The notes beneath the pieces were generated by a model, which saw nothing but the letters and a program-made list of their open reading frames with translations, did no database searches and was not told the origin of the DNA. From Tissierellia bacterium (GTDB lineage: Bacteria; Bacillota; Clostridia; Tissierellales; Peptoniphilaceae): 64,000 nucleotides of DNA. A program made the translations under genes and the position numbers. The stretch lies in the NCBI GenBank assembly GCA_030532305.1, contig JAUNLJ010000004.1, positions 30,082 through 94,081 on the forward strand, read 5' to 3'. Positions 53,989 to 63,225 of the stretch are shown piece after piece. Numbering within the stretch: position 1 is the stretch's first letter; every line of letters starts with the position of its first letter.

Positions 53989-55350
53989 ATGGATTCTGCC
54001 TTTTTTAAATTTATAGAGAGGACCCTGGAAATAAAAGAGGAAAACCAGGTGGAGCTCACCTATATCAGTGGCCGGCTGGAATATTATTTCACCCGGTATT
54101 TTGGGGAGGCCCATGGTTTTCTAAGTATCAATTCACGGATTAAATCATCCCGGTCTTTTAAGGAAAAAATCCTTAGGAACAATCTTTATTTAAAGCACGA
54201 AACCCCGGAAGAGCTCTTTTATTCTCTTCCGGACCTTATTGGGATTCGGATTGAATGCCGTTTTAATAAGGATGAAGAGGCCATCTTTAAGCTCATAAAA
54301 AAAGAATTTTCCGACACAGAGGACGGGATGTACTATTCTATTCCCGGTAACAAGGCCATCTACCTAAAACTAGGAGAAGACCAGCCCAAGACACAAAAAA
54401 ACAAGTTCCCCATTTACAAGATTGATGGCTACTATGAACGGGGGGAAAAGACCTTTTCTTTTGAACTACAAATCAAGAGTTTGGTTAATGTCTTTTGGGG
54501 GGAAATTGACCACCGGATCCTCTACAAAAACTACACCTACATGCTGACCGAGGACTTTTTTAGGGACATTATGTACTCCATTAAGGACAACCTAACCATG
54601 ATTGATAGGCAGCTAATGATCCTATACAACCAGGTTAATGCCATGGATATGGTCTCTAGGGCCTTTAACCAGGACCAGATCTATTCTATCTTTTCTAAGA
54701 TCCTCCATGACGAGTATGTGGGCAAGGTCTATCGGGAGCTGGGTTTTGTCATAGACTTTGACTTTCCCAGTGACATTATTATCCGCTACTTGCACGCCAA
54801 GTCCAAGGACCAGATGAATGTGACCCAGGACCATATTTTAAAGGATTTTATTGCCGATCTTATTGGCAAGCTAGACCAAAATGACACCAGCCACCTGAGC
54901 TTTCATAGTTTAATGGAGCTGGAAGAAGAAGTGGAATTTGACTCGCCCTTTTCCAAGAACCTGGGCAAAAAGATCACCTCTGTCATCAACCATGATTTTT
55001 GGTGGAATCTCTTTTTTATTATCCTAGAGGACATAGAGGGGACAAAGATCCATGAGGAGATCCAGTCCTTTTTAGACTTCTTGGAAGACCAGCTTAAGGA
55101 GAAGATTGAAAGAGACTTAAGCCAGGCCCGTTTTAGGGAAGAGGAAGAAGAGATTGTGGTTAGTGAGATCCTGGCCATGATTGGGGACCACCTGTCTCGA
55201 GAGTGGGGCCTTCACTATGTCTTAAACTATGTCTTTAAACAGGAGACCCCGGTGCCCCACCATGACCTAAGAAAGATTAAAAATTATAGAGACTATCTTG
55301 CCACTAGGGAATCCCTTAGGGAGGCCTTTGACAAGGAAGAAGAGGAGTAA
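53989..55350 (+). CDS. RelA/SpoT-domain protein, divergent, with a long C-terminal extension
   Basis: 453 residues. Residues about 25-180 carry the alarmone synthetase fold: SRIKSSRSFKEK (49-60), PDLIGIRIEC with Asp82, and FELQIKSLVNVFWGEIDHRILYKN with Glu159. The nucleotide-binding segment GYRSxH is not recognisable; the region reads GMYYSIPGNKAIYLKL. No HD hydrolase, TGS or ACT domain. The remaining 270 residues are helical, charged and unfamiliar. It may make (p)ppGpp or a related product, or may be only a regulator. ATG 53989 follows AAAGGAGGAAG; a -10-like TATAAT lies at 53953. Confidence 0.8.
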   Translation: MDSAFFKFIERTLEIKEENQVELTYISGRLEYYFTRYFGEAHGFLSINSRIKSSRSFKEKILRNNLYLKHETPEELFYSLPDLIGIRIECRFNKDEEAIFKLIKKEFSDTEDGMYYSIPGNKAIYLKLGEDQPKTQKNKFPIYKIDGYYERGEKTFSFELQIKSLVNVFWGEIDHRILYKNYTYMLTEDFFRDIMYSIKDNLTMIDRQLMILYNQVNAMDMVSRAFNQDQIYSIFSKILHDEYVGKVYRELGFVIDFDFPSDIIIRYLHAKSKDQMNVTQDHILKDFIADLIGKLDQNDTSHLSFHSLMELEEEVEFDSPFSKNLGKKITSVINHDFWWNLFFIILEDIEGTKIHEEIQSFLDFLEDQLKEKIERDLSQARFREEEEEIVVSEILAMIGDHLSREWGLHYVLNYVFKQETPVPHHDLRKIKNYRDYLATRESLREAFDKEEEE

Positions 55351-55354
55351 GACC

Positions 55355-55837
55355 ATGGCGACTATCTATCTGGCAGGAGGCTGTTTTTGGGGGGTGGAAG
55401 AATATTTCCAAAGGACCCCAGGGGTCATAGACACCCAGGTGGGCTATATTAATTCCAAGATAAAAAACCCCAGCTATCAGGAGGTCTGTACAGGGAGAAC
55501 CCAGGCAGCCGAAGGCCTTAAGCTATCCTATGACCCAAAAAAGATAAGTCAAAAAGAGATTTTAGACCACTTTTATAAGATCATTGATCCCTATCTTTTA
55601 AATCGCCAGGGCAATGATATAGGTAGTCAGTACCGGACAGGAGTGTATTATCAAAATGAAGAAGACAAGAAAACTTATGAGGCGGATAGGCTTAGTCGTC
55701 AAGTTCAGACGGATCGTCAAATTTTGGTTGAAGTGGAAGTTCTTGAAAACTTTTATCCGGCGGAAGAAGTTCACCAAAGGTATCTAAAAAAGAACCCGAT
55801 GGGTTATTGTCATATTCAGCTACCACAAATAGATTAG
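55355..55837 (+). CDS. msrA: Peptide-methionine (S)-S-oxide reductase MsrA
   Basis: Repairs oxidised methionine, about 160 residues. Seen: LAGGCFWGVEEYF with catalytic Cys10, EVCTGRTQAAEG and ending KNPMGYCHIQLP with a possible resolving Cys. ATG 55355 follows GAGGAG and starts four bases after the upstream stop. Probably co-transcribed with the upstream RelA/SpoT-like gene. Confidence 0.95.
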   Translation: MATIYLAGGCFWGVEEYFQRTPGVIDTQVGYINSKIKNPSYQEVCTGRTQAAEGLKLSYDPKKISQKEILDHFYKIIDPYLLNRQGNDIGSQYRTGVYYQNEEDKKTYEADRLSRQVQTDRQILVEVEVLENFYPAEEVHQRYLKKNPMGYCHIQLPQID

Positions 55838-55848
55838 GAGGTGGGGGG

Positions 55849-57288
55849 ATGATTTCAGGACTTAGGGAAGATCATTCACCGATGATTCATTATTTTGCAA
55901 AGTTAACAGAGATTCCCCGGTGTTCTGGCCATGAAGAGGCGGTAGGTGACTTTCTACTGGCCTGGGCCAAGGACCAGGGGCTGGAGGCCAAGAGGGATAA
56001 GGCCCTTAATGTGGTCATTAAAAAACCAGCCAGTCCGGGCTACGAGGACAGGCCCCCCCTTATCCTCCAGGGCCACCTGGATATGGTTTGTGAGGCCCAT
56101 GACCTAGAAGCCTTTAACTTTTGCCAAGACCCCATCCACGCCCAAGTGGAAGGGGACCTGGTTATCGCCAGAGAGACCACCCTGGGAGCCGATAACGGCC
56201 TGGCTGTGGCCATGATTTTGGCCCTTTTAGAAGACCCAGACCTGGCCCATCCCCCCTTGGAAGCCCTTTTTACCAGCGATGAAGAAAAGGGGATGACAGG
56301 GGCCATCCAGTTAGATCCTAGCCTGGTTAAGGGTCGCCGGCTCATTAATATTGACAGTGAAGAGGAAGGCATCTGCTATGTGGGCTGTGCCGGTGGGCAA
56401 ACCGATGAGGTTTCCTTTAAAAAGGACCTAGAGGCCTCTAAAAAGGCCCAGGCCTACCGGATTAAACTAGGGGGCCTCTTGGGGGGCCATTCCGGCATGG
56501 AAATTTATAAGCAAAGGGCCAATGCCATTAAGGTCCTAGGCCGGATCCTCCACCATCTTAAGGGGGAGGAGGATTTTGACTTGGCTGATCTTGAGGGGGG
56601 CAACCTATCCAATGCCATCCCCAGAGAGGCCAGTGCCCTGATTCTTAGTGACCTAGACAAGGAGGCCCTAGAGGCCCTTTTGGACCCTATCTTCCAGCCC
56701 ATTAAGGAAGAATATAAGGAGATAGATCCCCAGATGAGTTTGGCCCTAGACCCAGTAGAGGGGGGACCTGTGGTCTCTAAAAAAACCCGGGACCAGCTCA
56801 TAGCCTACCTCTACCTGGCTCCCCATGGGATCTTCTTTGTAGACACAGACCAGGCCCAGCAGGTGGAGGCCTCCACCAACCTAGGGGTGGTGAAGTCCCT
56901 TGAAGACAGCTGGCTGATTACCTCCCAGGTCCGGGCCTCTTTAAAGTCCAGGATCCAGGAGATTGCCGAGAAAAACAAGGTCCTAGCTGAAGTCTTAGAG
57001 GGGACCTACCAGTCTAATTCCTTTTATCCTCCCTGGGAGTTTAAAAAGGATTCGCCCCTTAGGGACAAGGCCCAAGCCGTTTGGAAAGAAAACCGGGGCC
57101 AGGACCTCCAGCTAGCTACAGTTCATGCAGGAGTAGAATGCGCCATCTTTATAGAAAGTCTGGGAGAAATGGACATGATTTCCATAGGTCCTGACATCTT
57201 TGGGGTCCATGCCCCGGGAGAACATTTTTCTATTTCTTCTGCTGACCGGGTCTATGATTTTATGGTAAAATATCTTAAAGAATTATAA
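55849..57288 (+). CDS. pepD: Aminoacyl-histidine dipeptidase (PepD)
   Basis: M20-family zinc dipeptidase, about 479 residues. Seen: IPRCSGHEEAVGDFL, metal motif LQGHLDMVCEAH, GADNGLAVAM, DEEKGMTGA, and GGHSGMEI in the lid domain. AGGAGGTGGGG precedes ATG 55849. Cleaves Xaa-His and similar dipeptides inside the cell. Confidence 0.94.
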   Translation: MISGLREDHSPMIHYFAKLTEIPRCSGHEEAVGDFLLAWAKDQGLEAKRDKALNVVIKKPASPGYEDRPPLILQGHLDMVCEAHDLEAFNFCQDPIHAQVEGDLVIARETTLGADNGLAVAMILALLEDPDLAHPPLEALFTSDEEKGMTGAIQLDPSLVKGRRLINIDSEEEGICYVGCAGGQTDEVSFKKDLEASKKAQAYRIKLGGLLGGHSGMEIYKQRANAIKVLGRILHHLKGEEDFDLADLEGGNLSNAIPREASALILSDLDKEALEALLDPIFQPIKEEYKEIDPQMSLALDPVEGGPVVSKKTRDQLIAYLYLAPHGIFFVDTDQAQQVEASTNLGVVKSLEDSWLITSQVRASLKSRIQEIAEKNKVLAEVLEGTYQSNSFYPPWEFKKDSPLRDKAQAVWKENRGQDLQLATVHAGVECAIFIESLGEMDMISIGPDIFGVHAPGEHFSISSADRVYDFMVKYLKEL

Positions 57289-57308
57289 AATAAATTAAGG
57301 AGTTAATC

Positions 57309-57734
57309 ATGAAAGAATACAATGAACACACCCAGGACCACGAATGTTGTGGGGGTCACCACCATGAAGAAGACCATGACTGCTGTGGAGGCCAGGGTCA
57401 CCACCACCATGACCATGAAGAAGGCCATGAATGCTGCGGTGGCCACGGCCATGACCATGACCACGACTATGAAGAAGAGGTGGATGTCCTTCATCTTAGC
57501 CTAGAAGACGGCACAGAGATGGACTGCTATGTGGTGGGTATTTTTGAATTTGAAGGACAAGACTATATTGCCCTAGACCCAGTAGATGAGGCCTCCTCTG
57601 GGGAGATCCTTCTCTACGCCTTTAAGGAGGCAGAAGGGGAAGAGGTTGAGCTTAGCTTTATTGAAGACGAAGAAAAGTTTAACCGGGTAGCCAAGGAATT
57701 TAGTGATCTTTTTGTCTACGACGAAGAAGAATAA
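57309..57734 (+). CDS. DUF1292-family protein with His/Cys-rich N-terminus
   Basis: 141 residues. The first about 55 hold three repeats of the pattern HxCCGG followed by His-rich runs (HECCGGHHHEEDH, HDCCGGQGHHHHDH, HECCGGHGHDHDH), a probable metal-binding tail. The rest is the small acidic DUF1292 domain (LHLSLEDGTEMDCYVVGIFEF, YIALDP). A role in nickel, zinc or cobalt storage is inference only. TTAAGGAG precedes the ATG. Overlaps the radical SAM gene. Confidence 0.87.
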   Translation: MKEYNEHTQDHECCGGHHHEEDHDCCGGQGHHHHDHEEGHECCGGHGHDHDHDYEEEVDVLHLSLEDGTEMDCYVVGIFEFEGQDYIALDPVDEASSGEILLYAFKEAEGEEVELSFIEDEEKFNRVAKEFSDLFVYDEEE

Positions 57735-58665
57735 AAAGCCCTACTACCGCTATAGTGATTTTTTAAGGGACCGGTTTGGCCAGAAGGTCTATAAACTCCC
57801 CATTAAGCTGGCAGGAACCTGCCCCAATCGGGACGGGACCCTGGCCTGGGGAGGCTGTATCTTTTGCGGGGAAGAAGGGGGCTCTTTTGAGAACCTGGAG
57901 TCTGGCACCATCAAGGACCAGCTAAGAGAAAATAGGGAGCGGATGGGCCGGCGGTATAAGGCCAAAAAGTTTATTGCCTATTTTCAAAACTTTACTAACA
58001 CCTACCTTCCCTTGGAGACCTTTAAGGCCAATATCCAGGCGGTCTTAGAAGAAGATATTGTGGGGATCAACATCTCCACCCGGCCAGACTGCCTGCCAGA
58101 GGCCTACCTGGACTTTTTAGGCCAGCTGACTAAGGACTATATGGTGACCCTGGAGCTGGGTCTCCAGTCCACCAAGGATGAGACCCTAAGACGGATTAAC
58201 CGGGGCCACGACCTGGCCGCCTTTATAGATGCCGTCCTCAGGGCCCACCAGCACGGGATCCGGGTTTGCGCCCACATGATTTTAGACCTGCCCTGGGACA
58301 GCCTGGAGGATGCCATTTCTTCAGCTAGGATCCTATCAGCCCTTAGGGTGGAGGAGGTCAAGCTCCACAACCTTTATTTAGTCAAGGGGACCCCCATGGA
58401 GGCCCTCTATAAGGCAGGAAAGATCCAGCTGCTTTCCAAGGCAGACTACCAGGAGAGGGTTATTAGTTTTTTAGAGCACCTAGATCCCAAGATAGTGGTG
58501 GCTCGCATTGTGGGCCGGGCGCCCGAGGCAGAGGTGACCCATGCCAACTGGGACAATTCTTGGTGGAAGATCCATGATGAAATTAATGAAATAATGGTTA
58601 GTTCAAACCGTTTACAAGGCGGTTTGTTTAATAAAGAATTTTCTATGTTAAGAAAGGATGATTAA
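57703..58665 (+). CDS. Radical SAM protein, TIGR01212/YtqA family
   Basis: 320 residues. Seen: N-terminal YYRYSDFLRDRFGQKVYKLPIKLAGTCPNRDG followed by the [4Fe-4S] region GGCIFCGEEGG; the three cysteines are in CPNRDGTLAWGGCIFC. Later FQNFTNTY and HMILDLPWD. The substrate of this family is unresolved to me. GTG 57703 with AAGGA upstream is my start, inside the DUF1292 gene; TTG 57712 is another. Confidence 0.88.
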   Translation: MIFLSTTKKNKKPYYRYSDFLRDRFGQKVYKLPIKLAGTCPNRDGTLAWGGCIFCGEEGGSFENLESGTIKDQLRENRERMGRRYKAKKFIAYFQNFTNTYLPLETFKANIQAVLEEDIVGINISTRPDCLPEAYLDFLGQLTKDYMVTLELGLQSTKDETLRRINRGHDLAAFIDAVLRAHQHGIRVCAHMILDLPWDSLEDAISSARILSALRVEEVKLHNLYLVKGTPMEALYKAGKIQLLSKADYQERVISFLEHLDPKIVVARIVGRAPEAEVTHANWDNSWWKIHDEINEIMVSSNRLQGGLFNKEFSMLRKDD

Positions 58666-58666
58666 G

Positions 58667-59089
58667 ATGATCAAGTACATTTTAGGAGCAAAGGGCGCAG
58701 GAAAAACAAAGTGGCTAATCGACCATGCCAATGACGACCTAAATTCCGGCAATGGAAATATTGTTTTTGTAGAAGTAGACGATGACCACATCTTTAGCCT
58801 GGACCACAATGTTCGTTTGGTCAATGCAACAGAATTTAATCTAGAAAATGTAGACACCTTCTACGGTTTCTTCTGTGGCCTGATGGCTATGGACTACGAC
58901 TTGGAAAAGATCTATGTAGATGGGATCTACAAGGTACTTGACCTAACCCTTGACGACTTAGAATATCTTCACAACAAGTTAGAAAAACTAGATACACAAG
59001 ATAAAGAAATTTATATCAATGTGGACTACCTAACTGAGGACCTACCAGACCAGTTAAAACAATATGGGGAAGAAGTTGTTGAAGGATAG
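58667..59089 (+). CDS. Small P-loop protein of unknown function
   Basis: About 140 residues starting MIKYILGAKGAGKTKWLIDHA, a Walker A motif (GAKGAGKT), but no obvious Walker B or other ATPase motif. Very acidic. Unknown to me by name. ATG 58667 with AAAGG upstream; 58658 is also possible. It begins one base after the radical SAM stop. Confidence 0.7.
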   Translation: MIKYILGAKGAGKTKWLIDHANDDLNSGNGNIVFVEVDDDHIFSLDHNVRLVNATEFNLENVDTFYGFFCGLMAMDYDLEKIYVDGIYKVLDLTLDDLEYLHNKLEKLDTQDKEIYINVDYLTEDLPDQLKQYGEEVVEG

Positions 59090-59108
59090 GCCCACCTGGC
59101 CTATCCTT
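59082..59108 (+). repeat. Inverted repeat over the stop of the P-loop gene
   Basis: AAGGATAGGCC (59082-59092) pairs perfectly with GGCCTATCCTT (59098-59108), loop of five bases. No T run follows, so it is a weak terminator at best, or an mRNA stabiliser. Confidence 0.7.
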
Positions 59109-59139
59109 ATACCCTACTTATCTATGGGGGGTGAGGGGA

Positions 59140-59238
59140 TTGAACTATCAAGATAAAAATAAAAGATGGGCTAGGCTCATTGCCCTGATCTTAGTTATCG
59201 CCATGGTTTTACCGGTATTGATCCATGTCGTTAACTAA
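59140..59238 (+). CDS. Small single-pass membrane protein
   Basis: 32 residues from a TTG with GGGGTGAGGGG upstream: MNYQDKNKRWARLIALILV followed by a hydrophobic run ending LIHVVN. One membrane helix with a basic cytoplasmic head. Resembles the tiny DUF4044-type proteins, but this is only an impression. Its end overlaps the next start by 14 bases. Confidence 0.55.
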   Translation: MNYQDKNKRWARLIALILVIAMVLPVLIHVVN

Positions 59239-59809
59239 GCCTGATATTGATCCAGCCCCCCTTCAACCTTGCAGGGAAAGATTTTTCAAGGATTTCTTAA
59301 GAAAGCGGTCTGAGCTAATTAAATCCTATGAGTCTGGAAAAATTTCCAAACAAGAATTTCTCCTAGGCAACTACAAGATTTCAAACCAGTCCAACATCAA
59401 ACCCTTTTTTCAGGTAGACAGCTATGAAAAGGGGATTTTTAACTACCAGTATTATAATTGCATGGCCAAGTACTACCACAAGTTAAGTCGCTTGGAGCGG
59501 GCTGGGAAAAATAGGAAAAAGTCCTACATTCGCTATTGCAGTCTTTCAGACAAGTACTATCATTTAAAAGACCAGGCGGCCCTGGCTCTTTTGGAGCTGG
59601 CTGAATTTAACCATGTGGAGGCTTATTTTGTCCATACAGCCTCTAGGCACCTGGCCAATCGCCTCTTTGAAGTGGTCCTACTGGATAGGGAAGAGGCAGT
59701 CTTTCATTCTGTGGCCCCCTGGCTCTTGGAGCGTTTAAAGGAAAAGGGGGTCTTTAAGGAAGGACTTCACGCTTCTGTTATTGACGTGTATATTAACGAC
59801 TCCTATTGA
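59225..59809 (+). CDS. Conserved-looking protein of unknown function (possibly DUF6648)
   Basis: 194 residues, no signal or membrane segment. Seen: RFFKDFLRKRSELIKSYESGKISKQEF, a Tyr/Lys-rich middle (YYHKLSRLERAGKNRKKSYIRYCSLSDKYYHL), and acidic, helical end. I do not recognise it with certainty. It is co-transcribed with the small membrane gene, since their frames overlap. Confidence 0.65.
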   Translation: MSLTKPDIDPAPLQPCRERFFKDFLRKRSELIKSYESGKISKQEFLLGNYKISNQSNIKPFFQVDSYEKGIFNYQYYNCMAKYYHKLSRLERAGKNRKKSYIRYCSLSDKYYHLKDQAALALLELAEFNHVEAYFVHTASRHLANRLFEVVLLDREEAVFHSVAPWLLERLKEKGVFKEGLHASVIDVYINDSY

Positions 59810-59864
59810 CTAGGTGTCGTCTTTAGCTATTTTTAAAATTTTATTATTTATTGAGGGGGTAGTC

Positions 59865-61097
59865 ATGCACTTAGAAGACATTAAGGAAGTAGATCCAGAA
59901 ATTGCTGGCCTCATCGAGAAGGAGGCCAGCCGCCAAGAAGACCATATTGAACTGATCGCCTCTGAAAACTTTGTTTCTGATGCGGTTATGGCAGCTATGG
60001 GCAGTGTCCTAACCAACAAGTATGCCGAAGGCCTACCAGGCAAGAGGTATTATGGGGGATGCCAGGTGGTTGATGAGGTTGAAACCCTGGCCAACGAACG
60101 TTTAAAAGCCCTATTTGGGGCAGACCATGCCAATACCCAGCCCCACTCTGGGGCCAATGCCAATATGGCGGTCTACCTGGGCCTTTTAGACCTAGGAGAC
60201 AAGGTTTTAGGCATGAACCTAAGCCAAGGGGGCCACTTAACCCATGGCAGTGGCGTAAATATTTCAGGCAAGTACTTTAACTTTATCCAGTATGGCGTAG
60301 ACAAGGATAGGGAACGGATCGACTACGACCAAGTTAGGGAGACTGCTAAAAAAGAAAGACCCAAGCTGATTATCGCCGGGGCCTCTGCCTATCCTAGGGA
60401 AATAGACTTCTCTATTTTTAGGGAAATTGCCGATGAAGTAGGGGCCTACTTTATGGTGGATATGGCCCATATTGCCGGCCTATGTGCGGCAGGCCTTCAT
60501 CAAAATCCTGTAGACTATGCTGATGTGGTGACCACCACCACCCACAAGACCCTAAGGGGACCTCGGGGTGGGGCCATTCTTTGTAGGGAGGAGTTAGCCA
60601 AGAAGATCAATTCAGCCGTCTTCCCAGGCCTACAAGGGGGCCCCTTGATGCATATTATTGCAGCCAAGGCTGTGGCCTTTAAGGAGGCCTCTCGTCCTGA
60701 ATTTAAGACCTACCAAGAACAGGTCCTAAAAAATGCCAAGGCCATGGCCCAGGTCCTACTGGATGAGGGAGTCCGTCTGGTCTCTGGAGGGACCGACAAC
60801 CACCTTCTTCTTTTAGACCTAAGACCCCTGGGCATCACCGGCCAAGAGGCTCAAATCCGCCTAGATGACCACGGTCTAGCCACCAACAAAAACACCATCC
60901 CCTTTGACCCTGAAAAACCCATGGTTACCAGTGGCCTAAGAATAGGTTCTGCTGCCATGACCACCAGGGGCCTAAAGGAAAAGGATATGGAAGAAGTAGC
61001 TAAGATTCTAGCCGACACCCTTAAGGGGGCAGATTCTAAGGAAAACATAAAGAAACGGGTTAGCCATATTTGCCAAAGCTTTCCCCTTTATAAATAA
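59865..61097 (+). CDS. glyA: Serine hydroxymethyltransferase
   Basis: PLP enzyme interconverting serine and glycine with tetrahydrofolate, about 410 residues. Seen: [20 protein letters not shown], the PLP lysine motif [27 protein letters not shown] 59865 follows GAGGGGG and matches the family start; the GTG at 59814 adds a non-homologous stretch. Links glycine supply to one-carbon metabolism. Confidence 0.97.
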   Translation: MHLEDIKEVDPEIAGLIEKEASRQEDHIELIASENFVSDAVMAAMGSVLTNKYAEGLPGKRYYGGCQVVDEVETLANERLKALFGADHANTQPHSGANANMAVYLGLLDLGDKVLGMNLSQGGHLTHGSGVNISGKYFNFIQYGVDKDRERIDYDQVRETAKKERPKLIIAGASAYPREIDFSIFREIADEVGAYFMVDMAHIAGLCAAGLHQNPVDYADVVTTTTHKTLRGPRGGAILCREELAKKINSAVFPGLQGGPLMHIIAAKAVAFKEASRPEFKTYQEQVLKNAKAMAQVLLDEGVRLVSGGTDNHLLLLDLRPLGITGQEAQIRLDDHGLATNKNTIPFDPEKPMVTSGLRIGSAAMTTRGLKEKDMEEVAKILADTLKGADSKENIKKRVSHICQSFPLYK

Positions 61098-61134
61098 GAA
61101 GGGTCCAAGATAGGGCCCCAAATAGCTAAGAAGA

Positions 61135-61163
61135 GACCCTGGCCTAGGCTGGGGTCCTTTTTA
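61135..61163 (+). terminator. Terminator after glyA
   Basis: GACCCTGGC (61135-61143) pairs with GCTGGGGTC (about 61148-61156) with G-T pairs, then CTTTTTAA. Confidence 0.75.
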
Positions 61164-61236
61164 ATGGAGGCTTTTCTGGCATAAAAGGAGGATTTTCTAA
61201 GTTTTAGCCTAGGAGCCAGATTAGGGCGGCCTTAGA

Positions 61237-61266
61237 TTGAAAGGCAAGGTCCTTGTATGGTATAAT
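61237..61266 (+). promoter_or_regulatory. Promoter of der
   Basis: TTGAAA at 61237-61242, 18-base spacer, TATAAT at 61261-61266. About 50 bases of leader precede the ATG. Confidence 0.65.
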
Positions 61267-61321
61267 TTAAAGATATGAACGGGTCAAAAAGACTTTAATA
61301 ATAGATGGAGTAGGTGAAAAG

Positions 61322-62629
61322 ATGGATAAAGCTTTAGTATGTATTGTAGGCCGGCCCAATGTGGGCAAGTCCACCCTTTTTAATAAGATTGTAGGTCGGC
61401 GGATCTCCATTACAGAAGATACCCCAGGGGTCACCCGGGACCGGATCTATGCCTCTGCCCAGTGGCTTAGTCATGAATTTAATATTGTAGATACCGGGGG
61501 CCTAGATCCCAAGAGTGATGAAATTTTCATGAAGGACATTAGGAACCAGGCCCAGGTGGCCCTAGATACGGCTGATGTCATCCTCTTTGTCGTAGACGGT
61601 AAGGAGGGCATCCACCAGCTGGACCACGAGATTGCCCAGATCTTAAGACGGACAGACAAGCCGGTGATCCTAACGGTCAACAAGTTAGATTCCAAGCAGG
61701 CCCAGGACCACAAGTATGACTTTTATGAGCTGGGTTTTGGGGAACCCTATTTTGTCTCAGCGGAGCAAAGCCAGGGCCTAGGGGACCTCTTAGATGCCAT
61801 CGTAGAAGATTTTCCAAAGGGAGAGGACCAGGAAGACCGGGAAGAAATCAAGGTGGCCTTTATAGGCAAGCCCAATGCCGGCAAGTCCTCCCTAGTCAAC
61901 TATATCCTGGGAGAAAACCGGTCCATTGTAACAGACATTCCTGGAACCACCCGGGACAGTATCCACTCCTTTTTCACCTATGAGGACACAGACTTTACCC
62001 TCATTGATACTGCCGGCCTAAGGAAGAAAAAGAAGGTTACAGAAAATATAGAGCACTATTCCGTGGTGAGGACCCTCCGGTCCATAGAAAATTCTGATGT
62101 GTGCGTTTTGATTATTGACGCCACTTCAGGCGTTAGTGAGCAGGATGCCAAAATTGTGGGCTATGCCCATGACCGTTACAAGGCCATTATCCTGGCTGTC
62201 AACAAGTGGGACCTTATTGAAAAAGACAATAAGACCATGAAGCACTTTAAGGAAGAGGTCTACACCCGTTTGCCCTTCCTCCTTTATGCCCCCATTATCT
62301 TTATTTCAGCCAAGACAGGCCAAAGGGTGGGGGACCTCCTCCACCTGATCCATGTGGCCAACAACAACTATGCCCTGAGGATTTCCACCGGGGTCCTTAA
62401 TGACATCCTAAACCAGGCAGTCCTTATGAACCAGCCGCCCTCCGACAAGGGCAAAAGGGGCAAGCTCTACTATGGGACCCAGTCCGGGACCCGGCCTCCT
62501 AAATTTGCCTTCTACGTCAACGAACCCCAGCTCTTCCACTTTTCCTACCAAAGGTACCTGGAAAACCAAATCAGGGAGACCTTTGGCTTTGATGGGGTCC
62601 CCATCCTCATGGAGTTTAAAAAGCGATGA
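61322..62629 (+). CDS. der: GTPase Der (EngA)
   Basis: Double GTPase needed for 50S ribosome assembly, 435 residues. Seen: first G domain GRPNVGKS (residues 10-17), DTGG, NKLD; second with GKPNAGKSS, DTAGLRKKKKV, NKWD; and a C-terminal KH-like domain. TAGGTGAAAAG precedes the ATG. Followed by plsY in the standard Firmicute order. Confidence 0.97.
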   Translation: MDKALVCIVGRPNVGKSTLFNKIVGRRISITEDTPGVTRDRIYASAQWLSHEFNIVDTGGLDPKSDEIFMKDIRNQAQVALDTADVILFVVDGKEGIHQLDHEIAQILRRTDKPVILTVNKLDSKQAQDHKYDFYELGFGEPYFVSAEQSQGLGDLLDAIVEDFPKGEDQEDREEIKVAFIGKPNAGKSSLVNYILGENRSIVTDIPGTTRDSIHSFFTYEDTDFTLIDTAGLRKKKKVTENIEHYSVVRTLRSIENSDVCVLIIDATSGVSEQDAKIVGYAHDRYKAIILAVNKWDLIEKDNKTMKHFKEEVYTRLPFLLYAPIIFISAKTGQRVGDLLHLIHVANNNYALRISTGVLNDILNQAVLMNQPPSDKGKRGKLYYGTQSGTRPPKFAFYVNEPQLFHFSYQRYLENQIRETFGFDGVPILMEFKKR

Positions 62630-63225
62630 AAGAGCTCGTTCTGGTTTTAATCCTATCCTACCTGATAGGGAGCATTTCAGGATCCTTTATCCTGGGCAAG
62701 CGGGTAAGCCATATTGACATCAGACGATATGGGTCCGGCAACGCAGGCACCACCAATGCCCTAAGGGTCATGGGCAAAAAACTAGCCCTTTTGACCTTTA
62801 TCATAGACTTTTTAAAGGCTGTTTTGGCCCTCTACCTGGCCCTAAGGCTTGTGGACAAGGACCAGGTCTTAATTGCCGGGGTGGGCTGTGTCTTGGGCCA
62901 TGACTACCCCTTTTATATGAACTTTAAGGGGGGCAAGGGGATGGCCTCCACAGCCGGCATACTGGCTGTTTTTGACCCCCCTAGGGGGCTGGTCTCCATC
63001 CTTATTGGCCTGGGGACTGCAGGACTAAGCCGGTATGTGAGCCTGGGCTCCCTCTTATTTTTAACCAGTGCCTGGATCCAGTTTATGTTTTTTACAGACA
63101 TAAGTCTATTTAACCAAGTTTGCCTAAGTTTTCTAGTGGTCCTAGGTTTCTTTAGGCACCGGTCCAATATCGAAAGACTGTTAGCAGGAAAAGAAAACAA
63201 GTTAGGAGGTCAAGGTGGCAATTAA
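62626..63225 (+). CDS. plsY: Glycerol-3-phosphate acyltransferase PlsY
   Basis: Membrane enzyme using acyl-phosphate to start phospholipid synthesis, 199 residues. Seen: SYLIGSISGSFILGK, YGSGNAGTTNALRVMGKK, HDYPFYMNFKGGKGMAST. Overlaps der by four bases and gpsA by about eleven. Confidence 0.96.
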   Translation: MKELVLVLILSYLIGSISGSFILGKRVSHIDIRRYGSGNAGTTNALRVMGKKLALLTFIIDFLKAVLALYLALRLVDKDQVLIAGVGCVLGHDYPFYMNFKGGKGMASTAGILAVFDPPRGLVSILIGLGTAGLSRYVSLGSLLFLTSAWIQFMFFTDISLFNQVCLSFLVVLGFFRHRSNIERLLAGKENKLGGQGGN

